From positions 1 to 47,686 of the forward strand of contig MESQ01000062.1 of NCBI GenBank assembly GCA_001771065.1: 47,686 nucleotides of DNA. Reading direction: 5' to 3'. Shown here piece after piece: positions 37,741 through 46,951 of the stretch. The notes beneath the pieces are model-generated. The model saw nothing but the letters and a program-made list of their open reading frames with translations, ran no database searches and was not told where the DNA came from. Made by a program: the position numbers and the translations under genes. This DNA comes from Burkholderiales bacterium RIFOXYD12_FULL_59_19 (lineage in GTDB: Bacteria; Pseudomonadota; Gammaproteobacteria; Burkholderiales; Burkholderiaceae_C). Position 1 is the stretch's first letter, and each line of letters opens with the position of its first letter.

Positions 37741-39108
37741 ATGCCCACTGCGCACATCATGACTAACGCCCAATGGTTTTTATTGGTGGGCGCTCTGTTG
37801 CTGACCCGGGGCTTGACCAGCTCTTTGCTCAAAGACCTGCCCGTGACGCCGGCCATTGTCTATCTGGCTGCAGGTTTGCTGGTGGGCCCGACGGTGTTCA
37901 ATTTCTTTCACTTCAATCCGCTCAAGGAGTCTGCACTGCTGGAGGTACTGACCGAAGTGGTGGTGCTGATCTCGCTGTTTTCGGCCGGTGTCAAGATGCC
38001 GGTGCCGGTCAGCCTGACGCGCTGGCGGGCACCGATTTTGCTGGCTTCGGTGTCCATGGTGGCAAGTGTCGGGCTGATCGCCGCCTTTGCCTACTACCTG
38101 CTGGATTTGCCATTGGGCGTTGGCATTTTGCTGGGGGCCATTTTGTCGCCCACCGACCCGGTGCTGGCCACCGATGTACAGACCCGCCATCCGGGCGACC
38201 GCGACCAACTGCGCTTTACCCTGACCTGCGAGGCCGGCATGAACGACGGCAGCGCTTTTCCGTTTGTGATGCTGGGCTTGGGCCTGCTTGGGCTGCACGA
38301 TCTGGGTGAATCCGGCCTGCGCTGGGTGCTGGCCGATGTGCTGTGGGCCACGGCAGCGGGCATCAGCCTTGGTGTTGCAGCCGGTGTGGCGCTGGCGCAT
38401 GGGGGCCGCAAATTGCGTCGGCTGGCGCCAACACAATCACTCATGAACGACTTTCTCGGACTGGGGCTGATCGGCGTCGTCTATGGCCTGAGTGTGATGG
38501 TGGATGCCTGGGGTTTTCTGGCGGTATTTTTTGCCGCCGTGGCGCTACGACAAACCGAACTCAAACACCTTGGCACAGCGCAACATGGTCCGGTACCACC
38601 CGGTGATGACGCAGCAACAAAGTCGCTCGCCCACACTGAACCCTTGGATGCCACGGCGACCATCAGCGGGCGATCACTGGTCTTCAAGGAACACCTGGAA
38701 CGGCTCTCGGAATTGATGCTGGTGCTGCTGATTGGTGGCTCGCTGTTTGTCGACTCCTGGAGCTGGCGCGCCGTGGCGCTGGCGCTGTTTGTCTTTGCCG
38801 TGGTGCGACCGGTCAGCGTCATGACAAGCTTGCTGGGCACCCGCACCACCTGGACCATGCGCGGCCTGGTGGCTTGGTTTGGCGTGCGCGGGATTGGCTC
38901 GCTTTACTATCTGATGTACGCCATCCAGCATGGCCTGACTGAAGATTTGGCACTGGAATTAATGCAATTGACGCTGGTGGTGGTCACGCTGTCCATTGTT
39001 GTGCACGGCACCAGCGTCAAGCCGCTGCTGGCCCGATTTTGGCGCTACCGCCAGCATGTGCCGCGGCGGCACCCTGGCGCACACCAGCCGCCACCCGATC
39101 AGTTGTGA
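37741..39108 (+). CDS. Cation:proton antiporter, CPA1 family (NhaP-like)
   Basis: The 455-residue protein with about twelve hydrophobic helices is a Na+(K+)/H+ exchanger. The CPA1 family motif LSPTDPVLATDVQTRHPGD lies near residues 138-156, followed by CEAGMNDGSAFPFVMLGLG near 167-185, which holds the ion-binding aspartate region. A hydrophilic loop about 285-315 is followed by VVRPVSVM and TMRGLVAWFGVRGIGSLYY, typical of the C-terminal half. Start at ATG 37741; ATG 37759 is also possible. Divergent from terC-usp, and its end overlaps the convergent spoT by 10 bases. Ion selectivity not shown. Confidence 0.9.
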   Translation: MPTAHIMTNAQWFLLVGALLLTRGLTSSLLKDLPVTPAIVYLAAGLLVGPTVFNFFHFNPLKESALLEVLTEVVVLISLFSAGVKMPVPVSLTRWRAPILLASVSMVASVGLIAAFAYYLLDLPLGVGILLGAILSPTDPVLATDVQTRHPGDRDQLRFTLTCEAGMNDGSAFPFVMLGLGLLGLHDLGESGLRWVLADVLWATAAGISLGVAAGVALAHGGRKLRRLAPTQSLMNDFLGLGLIGVVYGLSVMVDAWGFLAVFFAAVALRQTELKHLGTAQHGPVPPGDDAATKSLAHTEPLDATATISGRSLVFKEHLERLSELMLVLLIGGSLFVDSWSWRAVALALFVFAVVRPVSVMTSLLGTRTTWTMRGLVAWFGVRGIGSLYYLMYAIQHGLTEDLALELMQLTLVVVTLSIVVHGTSVKPLLARFWRYRQHVPRRHPGAHQPPPDQL

Positions 39109-41369
39109 TTTTTGCTTCGTTGCGCCTTGAGTACCACGGGGGTATGGCGCAAACTGCGCAACGCACTGTCGAGTTGATGCACATCGCGCACGGCAATGAT
39201 GAACCTCATGTCAATGGCGCCCTGCGGTGACTCGTCGGCCATACTGACCTGGGTAATGTCGACCTCGGCAGCGGCCAGGGCCGCCGCCACCTTGGCCAGC
39301 ACACCCTTGTTGTTGTTGACCGTGACCACAATGCCGGTCTCGAAGGGGCGCACGGGTTCATCCGACCACTCCACGGCAATGAAGCGTTCACTGTCCTTGT
39401 TTTTGAGCTTGACGGCCACCGGGCAGTCACTGTTGTGAATGGTCAGGCCTTCGCCCCGCCCCAGGTAGCCCACGATGGCATCGCCCGGAATGGGCCGGCA
39501 GCAAATGGCAAAGCGCACCGACGTGTTTTCGCTGCCGTCAATGGCCACGCTGCCCTGTGCCAGCGACTCACCTTCAGTAAAACGCTCGCGCGTGAGCAGC
39601 AGGGGATTGGGTTTTTCCCCCACGTCGGACAGCAATTTGGTCAAACGCTTGGCCACAATGCTGGCAATGCGCCGACCCAGGCCAATTTCCACCAGCAGAT
39701 CAGAACGGGTGCGATTGCCGCTAAAACGCAGCAACTTGTCCCACACATCCGCCATCGAACCCTGCTCATCCGGCAAGTGTTCAATGCCTTCAGAGCGCAG
39801 CGCTTGCACCAGCATTTTTTCACCCAGGTTTTGCGAGTCGTCCTGCGCCAGCGTGCGCAAATGCTGGCGGATTTTGGAGCGCGCGCGCGCCGTGCGCACA
39901 AAGCCCAGCCAGGCCGGGTTGGGGTAAGAGTCGGGGTCGGTGATGACCTTGATCACGTCCCCGTTATGTACCTCGGTACGCAGCGGTACCTGCTCATTGT
40001 TGAGTTTTGCCGCCACCGCATGGTCACCCACGCTGCTGTGAATGGCATAGGCGAAATCGACCACCGTGGCGCCGCGCGGCATCGCCATGATGCGGCTTTT
40101 CGGGGTAAAGACATACACCGCATCGGGGAACAGGTCAACCTTGACATGCTCCCAGAATTCGGCAGCGTCGTGGGTTTCGTCGCCAATGTCCAGCAGCGAC
40201 TGCAACCACTTGGACCCCAGACGGTCCGGGTTGGCATTCACGTCGTTGGGGCTTTCCTTGTACAGCCAATGGGCAGCCACACCGGTTTCGGCCACCAAAT
40301 GCATGGCCTCGGTGCGCACCTGAAACTCGACATTGATGCCGGATGGCCCGACCAGTGTGGTGTGCAAGGACTGGTAGCCATTGATCTTGCTGATGGCAAT
40401 GTGGTCCTTGAACTTGCCCGGTACCGGTTTGTAGAGCTGGTGCAGCAGCCCAAGCGCGGTGTAGCAGTCAATCAGGCCGGGCACGATGACCCGAAAGCCA
40501 TAGATGTCGGTCACCTGGGCAAAACTCAGGTTTTTGTCGGTCATCTTGTGATAGATCGAATACAGGGTTTTTTCGCGGCCGGCAATCCGCACCGTCATGC
40601 CATGGCGGGCAAACATGGCCTCCAGGTCGGCTTGCACTTTTTGAATCAAGTCACGGCGGCGCCCCCTGGCCTTGGTCACCGCCTTGCTCAAAACTGCGTA
40701 GCGCCAGGGCCGCAGATAGCGAAACGCCAGGTCCTGCAGCTCCCGATAGGTCTGGTTGAGCCCCAGCCGGTGCGCAATGGGCGCATAGACGTCGAGTGTT
40801 TCCGAGGCAATACGTCCCCATTTGGCGCGCGGTGCGTCTGCCAGCGTGCGCATGTTGTGGGTGCGGTCTGCCAGCTTGATCAAAATCACACGCACGTCAC
40901 GCGCCATGGCCAGCAGCATTTTGCGGAACGACTCGGCCTGATTTTCTTCGCGCGTGTTGAACTGCAGCTTTTCGAGTTTGGTCAGTCCGTCCACCAATTC
41001 GGCCACAGGCGAGCCAAAACGCTCGATCAAATCGGGCTTGGTGACCGCGCAATCTTCCATCGCATCGTGCAACAAGGCGGCCATCAGCGCCTGGGCGTCA
41101 AGTTTCCATTCGGCACATTGGGCCGCCACGGCAATCGGATGGGTAATGTAGGGTTCACCGCTGTTGCGGAGCTGCCCCAGGTGGGCCTGGTCTGAAAAGC
41201 GGTAAGCCATTCGGACGCTTTGCAGATCGGTGGCGCTGAGGTAGTCAAGTTTGCTGGTCAACCCGGCAAAACTGGCCGCCGTCGCATTCGATTCGGCAGC
41301 ACTCAACACCTTGGGCGTGGGCACACCCAGATGGCGATCTGACGGGGTCTTGTTGGTTGCGGCGCACAT
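39099..41369 (-). CDS. spoT: Bifunctional (p)ppGpp synthetase/hydrolase SpoT
   Basis: This enzyme makes and degrades the stringent-response alarmone (p)ppGpp. The 756-residue protein has an intact HD hydrolase domain (HDAMEDC near residue 100), so hydrolase activity is expected. A RelA-type synthetase domain follows (about 225-365, with YGFRVIVPG near 290), then a TGS domain (about 410-470) and a C-terminal ACT domain (about 680-756). The intact HD motif separates it from RelA. I chose ATG 41369 (MCAATNKTP); an upstream frame start adds 18 residues. It is the last gene of yicC-gmk-rpoZ-spoT, 90 bases after rpoZ, with a terminator hairpin between. Confidence 0.95.
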   Translation of the reverse strand: MCAATNKTPSDRHLGVPTPKVLSAAESNATAASFAGLTSKLDYLSATDLQSVRMAYRFSDQAHLGQLRNSGEPYITHPIAVAAQCAEWKLDAQALMAALLHDAMEDCAVTKPDLIERFGSPVAELVDGLTKLEKLQFNTREENQAESFRKMLLAMARDVRVILIKLADRTHNMRTLADAPRAKWGRIASETLDVYAPIAHRLGLNQTYRELQDLAFRYLRPWRYAVLSKAVTKARGRRRDLIQKVQADLEAMFARHGMTVRIAGREKTLYSIYHKMTDKNLSFAQVTDIYGFRVIVPGLIDCYTALGLLHQLYKPVPGKFKDHIAISKINGYQSLHTTLVGPSGINVEFQVRTEAMHLVAETGVAAHWLYKESPNDVNANPDRLGSKWLQSLLDIGDETHDAAEFWEHVKVDLFPDAVYVFTPKSRIMAMPRGATVVDFAYAIHSSVGDHAVAAKLNNEQVPLRTEVHNGDVIKVITDPDSYPNPAWLGFVRTARARSKIRQHLRTLAQDDSQNLGEKMLVQALRSEGIEHLPDEQGSMADVWDKLLRFSGNRTRSDLLVEIGLGRRIASIVAKRLTKLLSDVGEKPNPLLLTRERFTEGESLAQGSVAIDGSENTSVRFAICCRPIPGDAIVGYLGRGEGLTIHNSDCPVAVKLKNKDSERFIAVEWSDEPVRPFETGIVVTVNNNKGVLAKVAAALAAAEVDITQVSMADESPQGAIDMRFIIAVRDVHQLDSALRSLRHTPVVLKAQRSKNHN

Positions 41370-41413
41370 GCCATGAATATAGCGTGCCGAATGCGTATTT
41401 GGACACCCCACGC

Positions 41414-41440
41414 AAAAAAGCACCGCAAGCGGTGCTTTTT
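41414..41440 (-). terminator. Bidirectional intrinsic terminator between rpoZ and spoT
   Basis: GCACCG (41420-41425) and CGGTGC (41430-41435) form a stem with a CAAG loop, flanked by six As on one side and five Ts on the other. On the minus strand the T-run follows the hairpin, so it should stop or attenuate transcripts after rpoZ. spoT must then have its own promoter in the short gap or depend on read-through. Confidence 0.85.
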
Positions 41441-41459
41441 GATGCCGTGCCAGCCCGGC

Positions 41460-41663
41460 TTACAAAGGCACTTTTTTCAGCATTTCAATGCCAACCTTGC
41501 CGGCTGCAATTTCACGCAGGGCCGTCACGCCAGGCTTGTTCTTGCTTTCAACCTTGGCGGTGTGGCCATGGCTCAGCATGCGTGCACGGTAGGATGCCGC
41601 CAACACCAGCTGGAAGCGGTTAGGGATCTGCAATAGGCAGTCTTCAACAGTGATACGGGCCAT
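41460..41663 (-). CDS. rpoZ: RNA polymerase omega subunit
   Basis: Omega helps assemble RNA polymerase by holding the beta-prime C-terminus, and forms part of a ppGpp site. The 67-residue protein begins [20 protein letters not shown], the fixed omega start, and is followed by ASYRARML and [13 protein letters not shown]. Length matches betaproteobacterial omega. It lies 27 bases after gmk, with spoT beyond a terminator: the standard gmk-rpoZ-spoT order. Confidence 0.97.
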   Translation of the reverse strand: MARITVEDCLLQIPNRFQLVLAASYRARMLSHGHTAKVESKNKPGVTALREIAAGKVGIEMLKKVPL

Positions 41664-41690
41664 GAATTCTCCAAAACCAGGTGGGGCGCA

Positions 41691-42314
41691 CTAGGCAATA
41701 TGCAGTGCTTTAAAGGTGTCTGCTCTGGCGCGGCGCTGCGCCAGATACTTGAGTCGCTGTGCATGCACAATGGATTTGAGGTCAAACACGGCGCGATCAA
41801 ATAACTCGTTGATTATAACGAAGTCGAATTGCGCCACCTGCGCCATCTCGGCGGCGGCATTTTCGAGCCGGACGTCAATCACATCGGAGGCGTCTTCGCC
41901 ACGCCGTTCCAGGCGCGAGCGCAGTTCCTCCCAACTGGGCGGCAAAATGAAAATGGTGACAGCATTGGCGAAAATTTTCTTGATTTGCAGGGCACCCTGG
42001 TAGTCAATTTCAAGAATGACGTCCGAGCCCTGCGCCATGCGCTCTTCAATGGCTTTTTTCGAGGTACCGTAGCGGTAGTTGTGCACATGCGCCCACTCGA
42101 CAAAGGCATTGCCCTGCACCATGGCATCAAATTCGGGCTCGGAGACAAAAAAGTACTCGCGGCCGTGCTTTTCCTGGCCGCGCGGTGCGCGCGTGGTATG
42201 CGACACCGAAGGCCGCACCAGTGCATCCAGTTCCAGCAATGCGTTCACCAGACTGGACTTGCCAGCGCCGCTCGGGGCAGCCACAACAAACAGATTTCCG
42301 GGGTAGTCGATCAC
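41691..42314 (-). CDS. gmk: Guanylate kinase
   Basis: Gmk phosphorylates GMP to GDP with ATP. The 207-residue protein has the P-loop [17 protein letters not shown] near residues 10-26. The GMP-binding region is [20 protein letters not shown] near 37-56 and [13 protein letters not shown] is near 73-85; the lid arginines follow ([19 protein letters not shown]). The start is GTG at 42314; no in-frame ATG exists before the P-loop. It follows yicC by 32 bases and precedes rpoZ, all minus strand. Confidence 0.96.
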   Translation of the reverse strand: MIDYPGNLFVVAAPSGAGKSSLVNALLELDALVRPSVSHTTRAPRGQEKHGREYFFVSEPEFDAMVQGNAFVEWAHVHNYRYGTSKKAIEERMAQGSDVILEIDYQGALQIKKIFANAVTIFILPPSWEELRSRLERRGEDASDVIDVRLENAAAEMAQVAQFDFVIINELFDRAVFDLKSIVHAQRLKYLAQRRARADTFKALHIA

Positions 42315-42346
42315 GGCGAGACTCTTTTAAAAAGACGGCAAGGCAC

Positions 42347-43264
42347 CTATTCTATGTTTTGCACCTGTTCGCGCATCTGCTCGATGAGCACCTTCATGTC
42401 GACCGAAATGTGCGTAAGTTCCAGCGCCGCCGACTTGGAGCCCAATGTGTTGGCTTCGCGGTGCAGCTCCTGAATCAAAAAGTCAAGCCGTTTGCCGACT
42501 TCGCCACCCTTGGCCAGCAGCCTGTCGAGCTCATCCAAGTGGGAACTCAGCCGGGTCAGTTCCTCGGCCACATCGATGCGAATGGCAAAGGCGGTGGCTT
42601 CGGCGAGCGCCCGATCCTGCGCGGCTTCGGGCAAAGCGCCGCCCTCGACCAGGCCCATGGCATCGCGCCAGCGATCCAGAAAACGCTGGCGTTGTTGCGC
42701 CACCAGTTGGGGTACCAGCGGCTCGGCCTGCGCTGCCAGACTGCGCAATTGCGCCATGCGGTCTTGCAGCATCAGAACCAGGCGGGCACCTTCGCGCTCG
42801 CGGGCGGCCAGCAGCGACGCCAGCACCTGCTCGGCCAGCACCAGCAGGTCGGCCTGCCAATCGTGCTCGCCCCCCGTGCTGCCCACTGTCAGGCGAATCA
42901 CATCCGCCACACTCAAGGGGGTGGCCAGAGGCAACCAGGTCTTGACGTTGTCCTGGATCGTATTGAGACGTTGCAGCAGCCGCGCAGAAGGCTCGGCCAC
43001 CAGGTTGGCGGCGTTGCTTTCCAGCGCGGCACGCACCTCGACCTTGCCGCGCTTGAGGCGGCGCACCAGCAACTCACGCAAGGCGGGCTCAAAGCTGCGC
43101 AACTCTTCCGACAACTTGAAGGTCAAATCGAGGTAACGGCTGTTGACCGAGCGGATTTCAAGCCCCAGACGCGCGGCTGACGATGCCGTGCTTTCGGCCG
43201 CGGGGGACGTTGTGGCGGCGCTACGCTGAGCGCTGGCATAACCGGTCATGCTATAAACTGACAT
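42347..43264 (-). CDS. YicC family endoribonuclease/stress protein
   Basis: The 305-residue protein belongs to the YicC family, which carries an N-terminal YicC-like domain and a C-terminal DUF1732 domain; some members are reported endoribonucleases that act on small RNAs. The start MSVYSMTGYASAQ is characteristic, as are LEIRSVNSRYLDLTFKLSEE near 35-55, LKRGKVEVR near 75, and the terminal DFLIQELHREANTLGSKS. ATG 43264 is the family start; an ATG three codons earlier (43273) is possible. It opens the yicC-gmk-rpoZ operon and is divergent from the Ser/Thr kinase gene. Confidence 0.92.
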   Translation of the reverse strand: MSVYSMTGYASAQRSAATTSPAAESTASSAARLGLEIRSVNSRYLDLTFKLSEELRSFEPALRELLVRRLKRGKVEVRAALESNAANLVAEPSARLLQRLNTIQDNVKTWLPLATPLSVADVIRLTVGSTGGEHDWQADLLVLAEQVLASLLAAREREGARLVLMLQDRMAQLRSLAAQAEPLVPQLVAQQRQRFLDRWRDAMGLVEGGALPEAAQDRALAEATAFAIRIDVAEELTRLSSHLDELDRLLAKGGEVGKRLDFLIQELHREANTLGSKSAALELTHISVDMKVLIEQMREQVQNIE

Positions 43265-43343
43265 ATCAATCATCTGTGGTGTTGCGTGGCCTCAAGAATA
43301 ACCCGGTTCCCGTTCTTACCCACGCTCGCCCACTTTAAATAGT

Positions 43344-44351
43344 ATGTCCAAATCCAAACCATCGCCGCTACCGCCGGGTACCTTGATAGGGGGTTATCAG
43401 GTGATTCGGCGGCTGGCAGCGGGTGGCTTTGGCGTGGTTTATCTGGCAGACAGCAGTGACGCGCAACAAGTCGCCATCAAGGAATATTTGCCAGCCACAC
43501 TGGTCACACGCGAACCTGGCCTGCTGGTACCCCAGGTGCCGCCTGAAAAGCTGTCTTTGTACCGGCTGGGATTGAAAAGTTTCTTTGAAGAGGGACGTGC
43601 GCTGGCGCAAATTTCTCATCCATCTGTGGTGAGTGTGCTTAATTTCTTCCGTGAAAACGAAACCGTTTACATGGTGACCAACTACCTGGAAGGCGCCAGT
43701 TTGCAGGAGTTTATTGTGGTGGCCCGGGATTTGAAGCACAGCAAGGTGTTTCGCGAGTCCACCATCCGCTCGCTGTTTGACGAGATTTTGCGCGGCTTGC
43801 GCATTGTTCACCAGCACAAAATGCTGCACCTCGACATCAAGCCCGCCAATATTTTCATCACCGACGACAACAAGGCCGTGTTGATCGACTTTGGAGCGGC
43901 CCGTGAAGTCCTGAGTAAAGAGGGCAACTTTATTCGCCCGATGTACACCCCCGGCTTTGCCGCGCCCGAGATGTACCGCCGCGACACCCCCATGGGGCCC
44001 TGGACCGACATCTATGCCATTGGAGCCTGCATCTACGCTTGCATGCACGGCTTTCCCCCCAGCGAAGCGCCGCAACGCGCTGCCGACGACAAGGTGGTCC
44101 AGACCCTGAAACGCTTACGCGGGGTGTATTCAGACGACTTGGTGGAAATTGTGCAATGGTGCATGGCCCTGGATCCGATGGCGCGGCCGCAGTCTGTTTT
44201 TTCCCTGCAAAAGGAATTGAACCGCGCTGGCGTGCGTCGCTACACCCAACTGACGATGGGCGACAAAGTCAAGCTCCAGCTCGGGAGCATACTTGACGGC
44301 TCTAAAAAATCAGGGCCCAAGCAGTTTGAACCGAGTCATCAGGCGCCATGA
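43344..44351 (+). CDS. Hanks-type serine/threonine protein kinase
   Basis: The 335-residue cytoplasmic kinase has the glycine loop LAAGGFGVVYLAD near residues 25-37 and the ATP-contact lysine in VAIKEYLP near 47. The catalytic loop is HLDIKPANIF near 162-171, the metal-binding DFG is in LIDFGAARE near 179-187, and the activation segment ends FAAPEMYRR. The catalytic loop has HLD in place of HRD, so it may not need activation-loop phosphorylation. No transmembrane or PASTA part is present. Its stop overlaps the start of a PP2C phosphatase by 4 bases, so the two are an antagonistic pair. Substrate unknown. Confidence 0.93.
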   Translation: MSKSKPSPLPPGTLIGGYQVIRRLAAGGFGVVYLADSSDAQQVAIKEYLPATLVTREPGLLVPQVPPEKLSLYRLGLKSFFEEGRALAQISHPSVVSVLNFFRENETVYMVTNYLEGASLQEFIVVARDLKHSKVFRESTIRSLFDEILRGLRIVHQHKMLHLDIKPANIFITDDNKAVLIDFGAAREVLSKEGNFIRPMYTPGFAAPEMYRRDTPMGPWTDIYAIGACIYACMHGFPPSEAPQRAADDKVVQTLKRLRGVYSDDLVEIVQWCMALDPMARPQSVFSLQKELNRAGVRRYTQLTMGDKVKLQLGSILDGSKKSGPKQFEPSHQAP

Positions 44352-45292
44352 AGTTTTCGGTATTCCAGGTGAGCCGTCAGGGTGGACGCAAGAGCAATGA
44401 AGACCGCATGGGCTACTGCTACACCCGTGATTGTGTTTTATTGATGCTGGCCGACGGCATGGGCGGGCACCCGGAAGGTGAAGTTGCCGCACGCCTGACC
44501 ATGGAAACCGTGGCCAGTCTGTTCAATGAGCGAGCACAACCCAAACTGGCCGATGTGGCTGATTTTCTGTCAGATGCCATGATGGCTGCCCATCGCCAGA
44601 TTCTGCAGTACGCATTTGGCAAGGCCATGAGCGACTCACCACGGACCACCCTGGTGGTCGCCGTGATCCAGTCAGGCCAGGTAAGCTGGAGCCACTGTGG
44701 CGACTCCCGGTTTTACCTGGTGCGCCAACAGCAACTGCTGACGCGCACCCAGGACCATTCGTTTTTGGCGCACAGCCACCGCCATCACCAGGCGCAGCAC
44801 CCCGCCGGACTCAACCGCAATGTGCTGTTCACTTGTCTGGGCTCGCCCACCCGACCTGTTTTCAGTGTCAATAAACCCCTGCTCTTGCAGCAAGACGACA
44901 AGCTGATGCTGTGCTCGGATGGCCTGTGGGCGAGTCTGCCAGAACAAGACATTGTGAACGAATTGAGTCTGAAGCCGGTCGATCAAGCGGTGCCCGACCT
45001 GGTCAACAATGCCTTGCACCATGGCGGCGACCGGGGGGATAACGTCACCTGTCTCGCCCTCGCCTGGCACTCAGCCGGGCTGCTGGCGCCCACGAACACG
45101 CCAACCGCCAGCCAAAACACGCACGATGGCAACTTTGGCGCCACCCTGCCAGCACCCGAGTCGGCGTTCGCGCAAGAAGCACCGATCGAACTCGACGAAC
45201 AAGGCATGGATCGCGCCGTTGCAGAAATCAACACCACCATCCGTCTGAGCGCCATAAAAAAAGCCTCCTCTTCACTTCAACCCAAACCCTGA
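44348..45292 (+). CDS. PP2C family serine/threonine phosphatase
   Basis: The 314-residue protein is a metal-dependent phosphatase of the PP2C/Stp1 group. Motifs run [14 protein letters not shown] near 10-23, [16 protein letters not shown] near 35-50, [23 protein letters not shown] near 117-139, LCSDGLW near 190, and [12 protein letters not shown] near 230-241, which give the metal-binding aspartates. A Ser/Pro-rich tail of about 70 residues follows. It is translationally coupled to the kinase (ATGA) and ends 1 base before rph. It likely reverses that kinase's phosphorylations. Confidence 0.93.
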   Translation: MKFSVFQVSRQGGRKSNEDRMGYCYTRDCVLLMLADGMGGHPEGEVAARLTMETVASLFNERAQPKLADVADFLSDAMMAAHRQILQYAFGKAMSDSPRTTLVVAVIQSGQVSWSHCGDSRFYLVRQQQLLTRTQDHSFLAHSHRHHQAQHPAGLNRNVLFTCLGSPTRPVFSVNKPLLLQQDDKLMLCSDGLWASLPEQDIVNELSLKPVDQAVPDLVNNALHHGGDRGDNVTCLALAWHSAGLLAPTNTPTASQNTHDGNFGATLPAPESAFAQEAPIELDEQGMDRAVAEINTTIRLSAIKKASSSLQPKP

Positions 45293-45293
45293 C

Positions 45294-46034
45294 ATGACTG
45301 AATTTTCCAGAACCGGCGCGCGCGCTGCCAACGCCCTGCGCCCGGTCACCCTCACCCGCCACTACACCCGGCACGCCGAAGGCTCGGTACTGGTTGAGTT
45401 TGGCCACACCAAGGTGCTGTGCAACGCCTCGGTGCTCGACAAGGTGCCACCGCACCAAAAAGGCAGCGGACGGGGCTGGGTCACCGCCGAATACGGCATG
45501 CTGCCGCGCGCCACCCACAGCCGCAACGACCGCGAGGCCGCACGCGGCAAACAGTCCGGGCGCACCCAGGAAATTCAGCGCCTGATCGGCCGCGCCCTGC
45601 GCTCGGTGTTTGACCTGACACTCTTGGGCGAGCGCACCCTGCACCTGGACTGCGACGTGATTCAGGCCGACGGGGGCACCCGCACCGCGGCCATCACCGG
45701 CGCCTTTGTGGCTGCGCAGGACGCGGTCAACGGCTTGCTGGCGCAAGGCAAGCTGACCCGCTCGCCCATTCGTGAAGCCGTGGCCGCCATCTCGGTGGGT
45801 ATCGTCCAAGGCACGCCGCTACTCGACCTGGAGTACACCGAAGACGCGGCCTGTGACACCGACATGAACGTGGTCATGACGGCCAGCGGCCACTATGTCG
45901 AAGTCCAGGGCACGGCCGAAGGCACCGCCTTTAGCCGCGTTGAGATGGATGCGCTGCTGGCACTGGCCGACCAGGGCATTCGTGAACTGGTTGAACTCCA
46001 ACAAGCCTCACTTGCCAATCAGTCAGCTTCATGA
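45294..46034 (+). CDS. rph: Ribonuclease PH
   Basis: RNase PH trims the 3' ends of tRNA precursors by phosphorolysis. The 246-residue protein begins with [22 protein letters not shown]. It shows the conserved [29 protein letters not shown] block near 81-110 (given here in part), [19 protein letters not shown] and [10 protein letters not shown]. Length is near 240 aa as usual. It starts 1 base after the phosphatase stop and overlaps rdgB by 4 bases. Confidence 0.97.
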   Translation: MTEFSRTGARAANALRPVTLTRHYTRHAEGSVLVEFGHTKVLCNASVLDKVPPHQKGSGRGWVTAEYGMLPRATHSRNDREAARGKQSGRTQEIQRLIGRALRSVFDLTLLGERTLHLDCDVIQADGGTRTAAITGAFVAAQDAVNGLLAQGKLTRSPIREAVAAISVGIVQGTPLLDLEYTEDAACDTDMNVVMTASGHYVEVQGTAEGTAFSRVEMDALLALADQGIRELVELQQASLANQSAS

Positions 46035-46630
46035 AAATTGTTCTGGCCTCCAACAACGTCGGCAAACTGGTCGAATTACACGCCATGTTTGCGCCGCTGG
46101 GCTTTGCGCTGGTACCGCAAGGCCAGCTTGGCATTCCCGAGGCCGAAGAGCCGTTTCACACCTTCATTGAAAACGCGCTGGCCAAGGCGCGCCATGCCGC
46201 CCGGATCAGTGGCCTGCCCGCCGTGGCCGACGATGCCGGCCTGTGTGTGGACGCCTTTGGTGGCCTGCCGGGCGTACAAACCGCTTTTTATGCCACCCAA
46301 TTCGGCTACCCCAAGAGCGACGACAACAATGTGCGCGCCCTGCTGGAGCAGATGGCAAGGATCGACAACCGGCGTGCGGCGATGGTCAGCACCCTGGTGG
46401 CGCTGCGCTCGGCCGATGACCCGGAGCCACTGGTGGCGGTGGGCCGGGTCGTGGGTGAGATCGCCCGTGAGCCCATGGGGTCCAACGGTTTTGGTTTTGA
46501 CCCGGTGATGTTCATCCCCGAATTTGGCAAAACCTTTGCCCAGCTGCCAGTGGAAGTGAAAAACGCCAACAGCCACCGGGGACGGGCAGCGGCAGCCATG
46601 GTGGCGCTGATGCGTGAGCGCTGGTTGTGA
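46031..46630 (+). CDS. rdgB: dITP/XTP pyrophosphatase RdgB (non-canonical purine NTPase)
   Basis: RdgB hydrolyses dITP, ITP and XTP to monophosphates, keeping deaminated purines out of DNA and RNA. The 199-residue protein has [19 protein letters not shown] at the start, [34 protein letters not shown] split near residues 46-79, and [22 protein letters not shown] near 153-174, all family hallmarks. The start overlaps the rph stop by 4 bases (ATGA). hemW follows after a 321-base gap carrying an unusual repeat structure. Confidence 0.96.
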   Translation: MKIVLASNNVGKLVELHAMFAPLGFALVPQGQLGIPEAEEPFHTFIENALAKARHAARISGLPAVADDAGLCVDAFGGLPGVQTAFYATQFGYPKSDDNNVRALLEQMARIDNRRAAMVSTLVALRSADDPEPLVAVGRVVGEIAREPMGSNGFGFDPVMFIPEFGKTFAQLPVEVKNANSHRGRAAAAMVALMRERWL

Positions 46631-46672
46631 AGCCGGAGACCTTTGTAGCCTTTCTAGCTGAACCCGCAAGGC

Positions 46673-46903
46673 AGGCCCTGTGGCGGGCTTCCTCATACTG
46701 GGGTACCAGAAATCGTCAGCCCCCCACAGGGCCTACCTCGCTAGACGGTTGCGTGTATCTAACCAATGTGTATTTGGCGGTTGGTATTGAGGTATTCAGA
46801 CCAAACGGCACGCGAGCCACCAAGTCGGCGCGGCAGCCGGATGGGGTGATCGCCGATTTCTGGTACCCCAGTATGAGGCGGTCGCCCCATCCGGCTGCCG
46901 CGC
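46673..46903. repeat. Two hairpins with mutually complementary loops between rdgB and hemW
   Basis: Left hairpin: arms 46673-46689 and 46718-46734 (16 of 17 paired). Right hairpin: arms 46828-46854 and 46877-46903 (25 of 27 paired). The two stems are unrelated in sequence. Yet 46692-46715, in the left loop, and 46854-46877, covering the right loop, are perfect inverted complements over 24 bases, sharing the core GGGGTACCAGAAATCG; counting one more base each side gives 25-bp terminal inverted repeats at 46691-46715 and 46854-46878. The middle (46735-46827) has no gene. A MITE-like element or a structured RNA are both possible. An open frame through it is coincidental. Confidence 0.8.
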
Positions 46904-46951
46904 AGCGCGCCCCACAAACGCACTGAATGCTGTCATCTTCACAGACCCCAC

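Noticed and set aside
39435..41195. 586-codon plus-strand frame opposite spoT
   Set aside because: Antisense shadow; composition is His/Gln/Arg-rich with no family, and spoT is intact.
46636..46926. Open frame of 99 codons between rdgB and hemW
   Set aside because: It runs straight through the inverted repeats and hairpins and resembles no protein.
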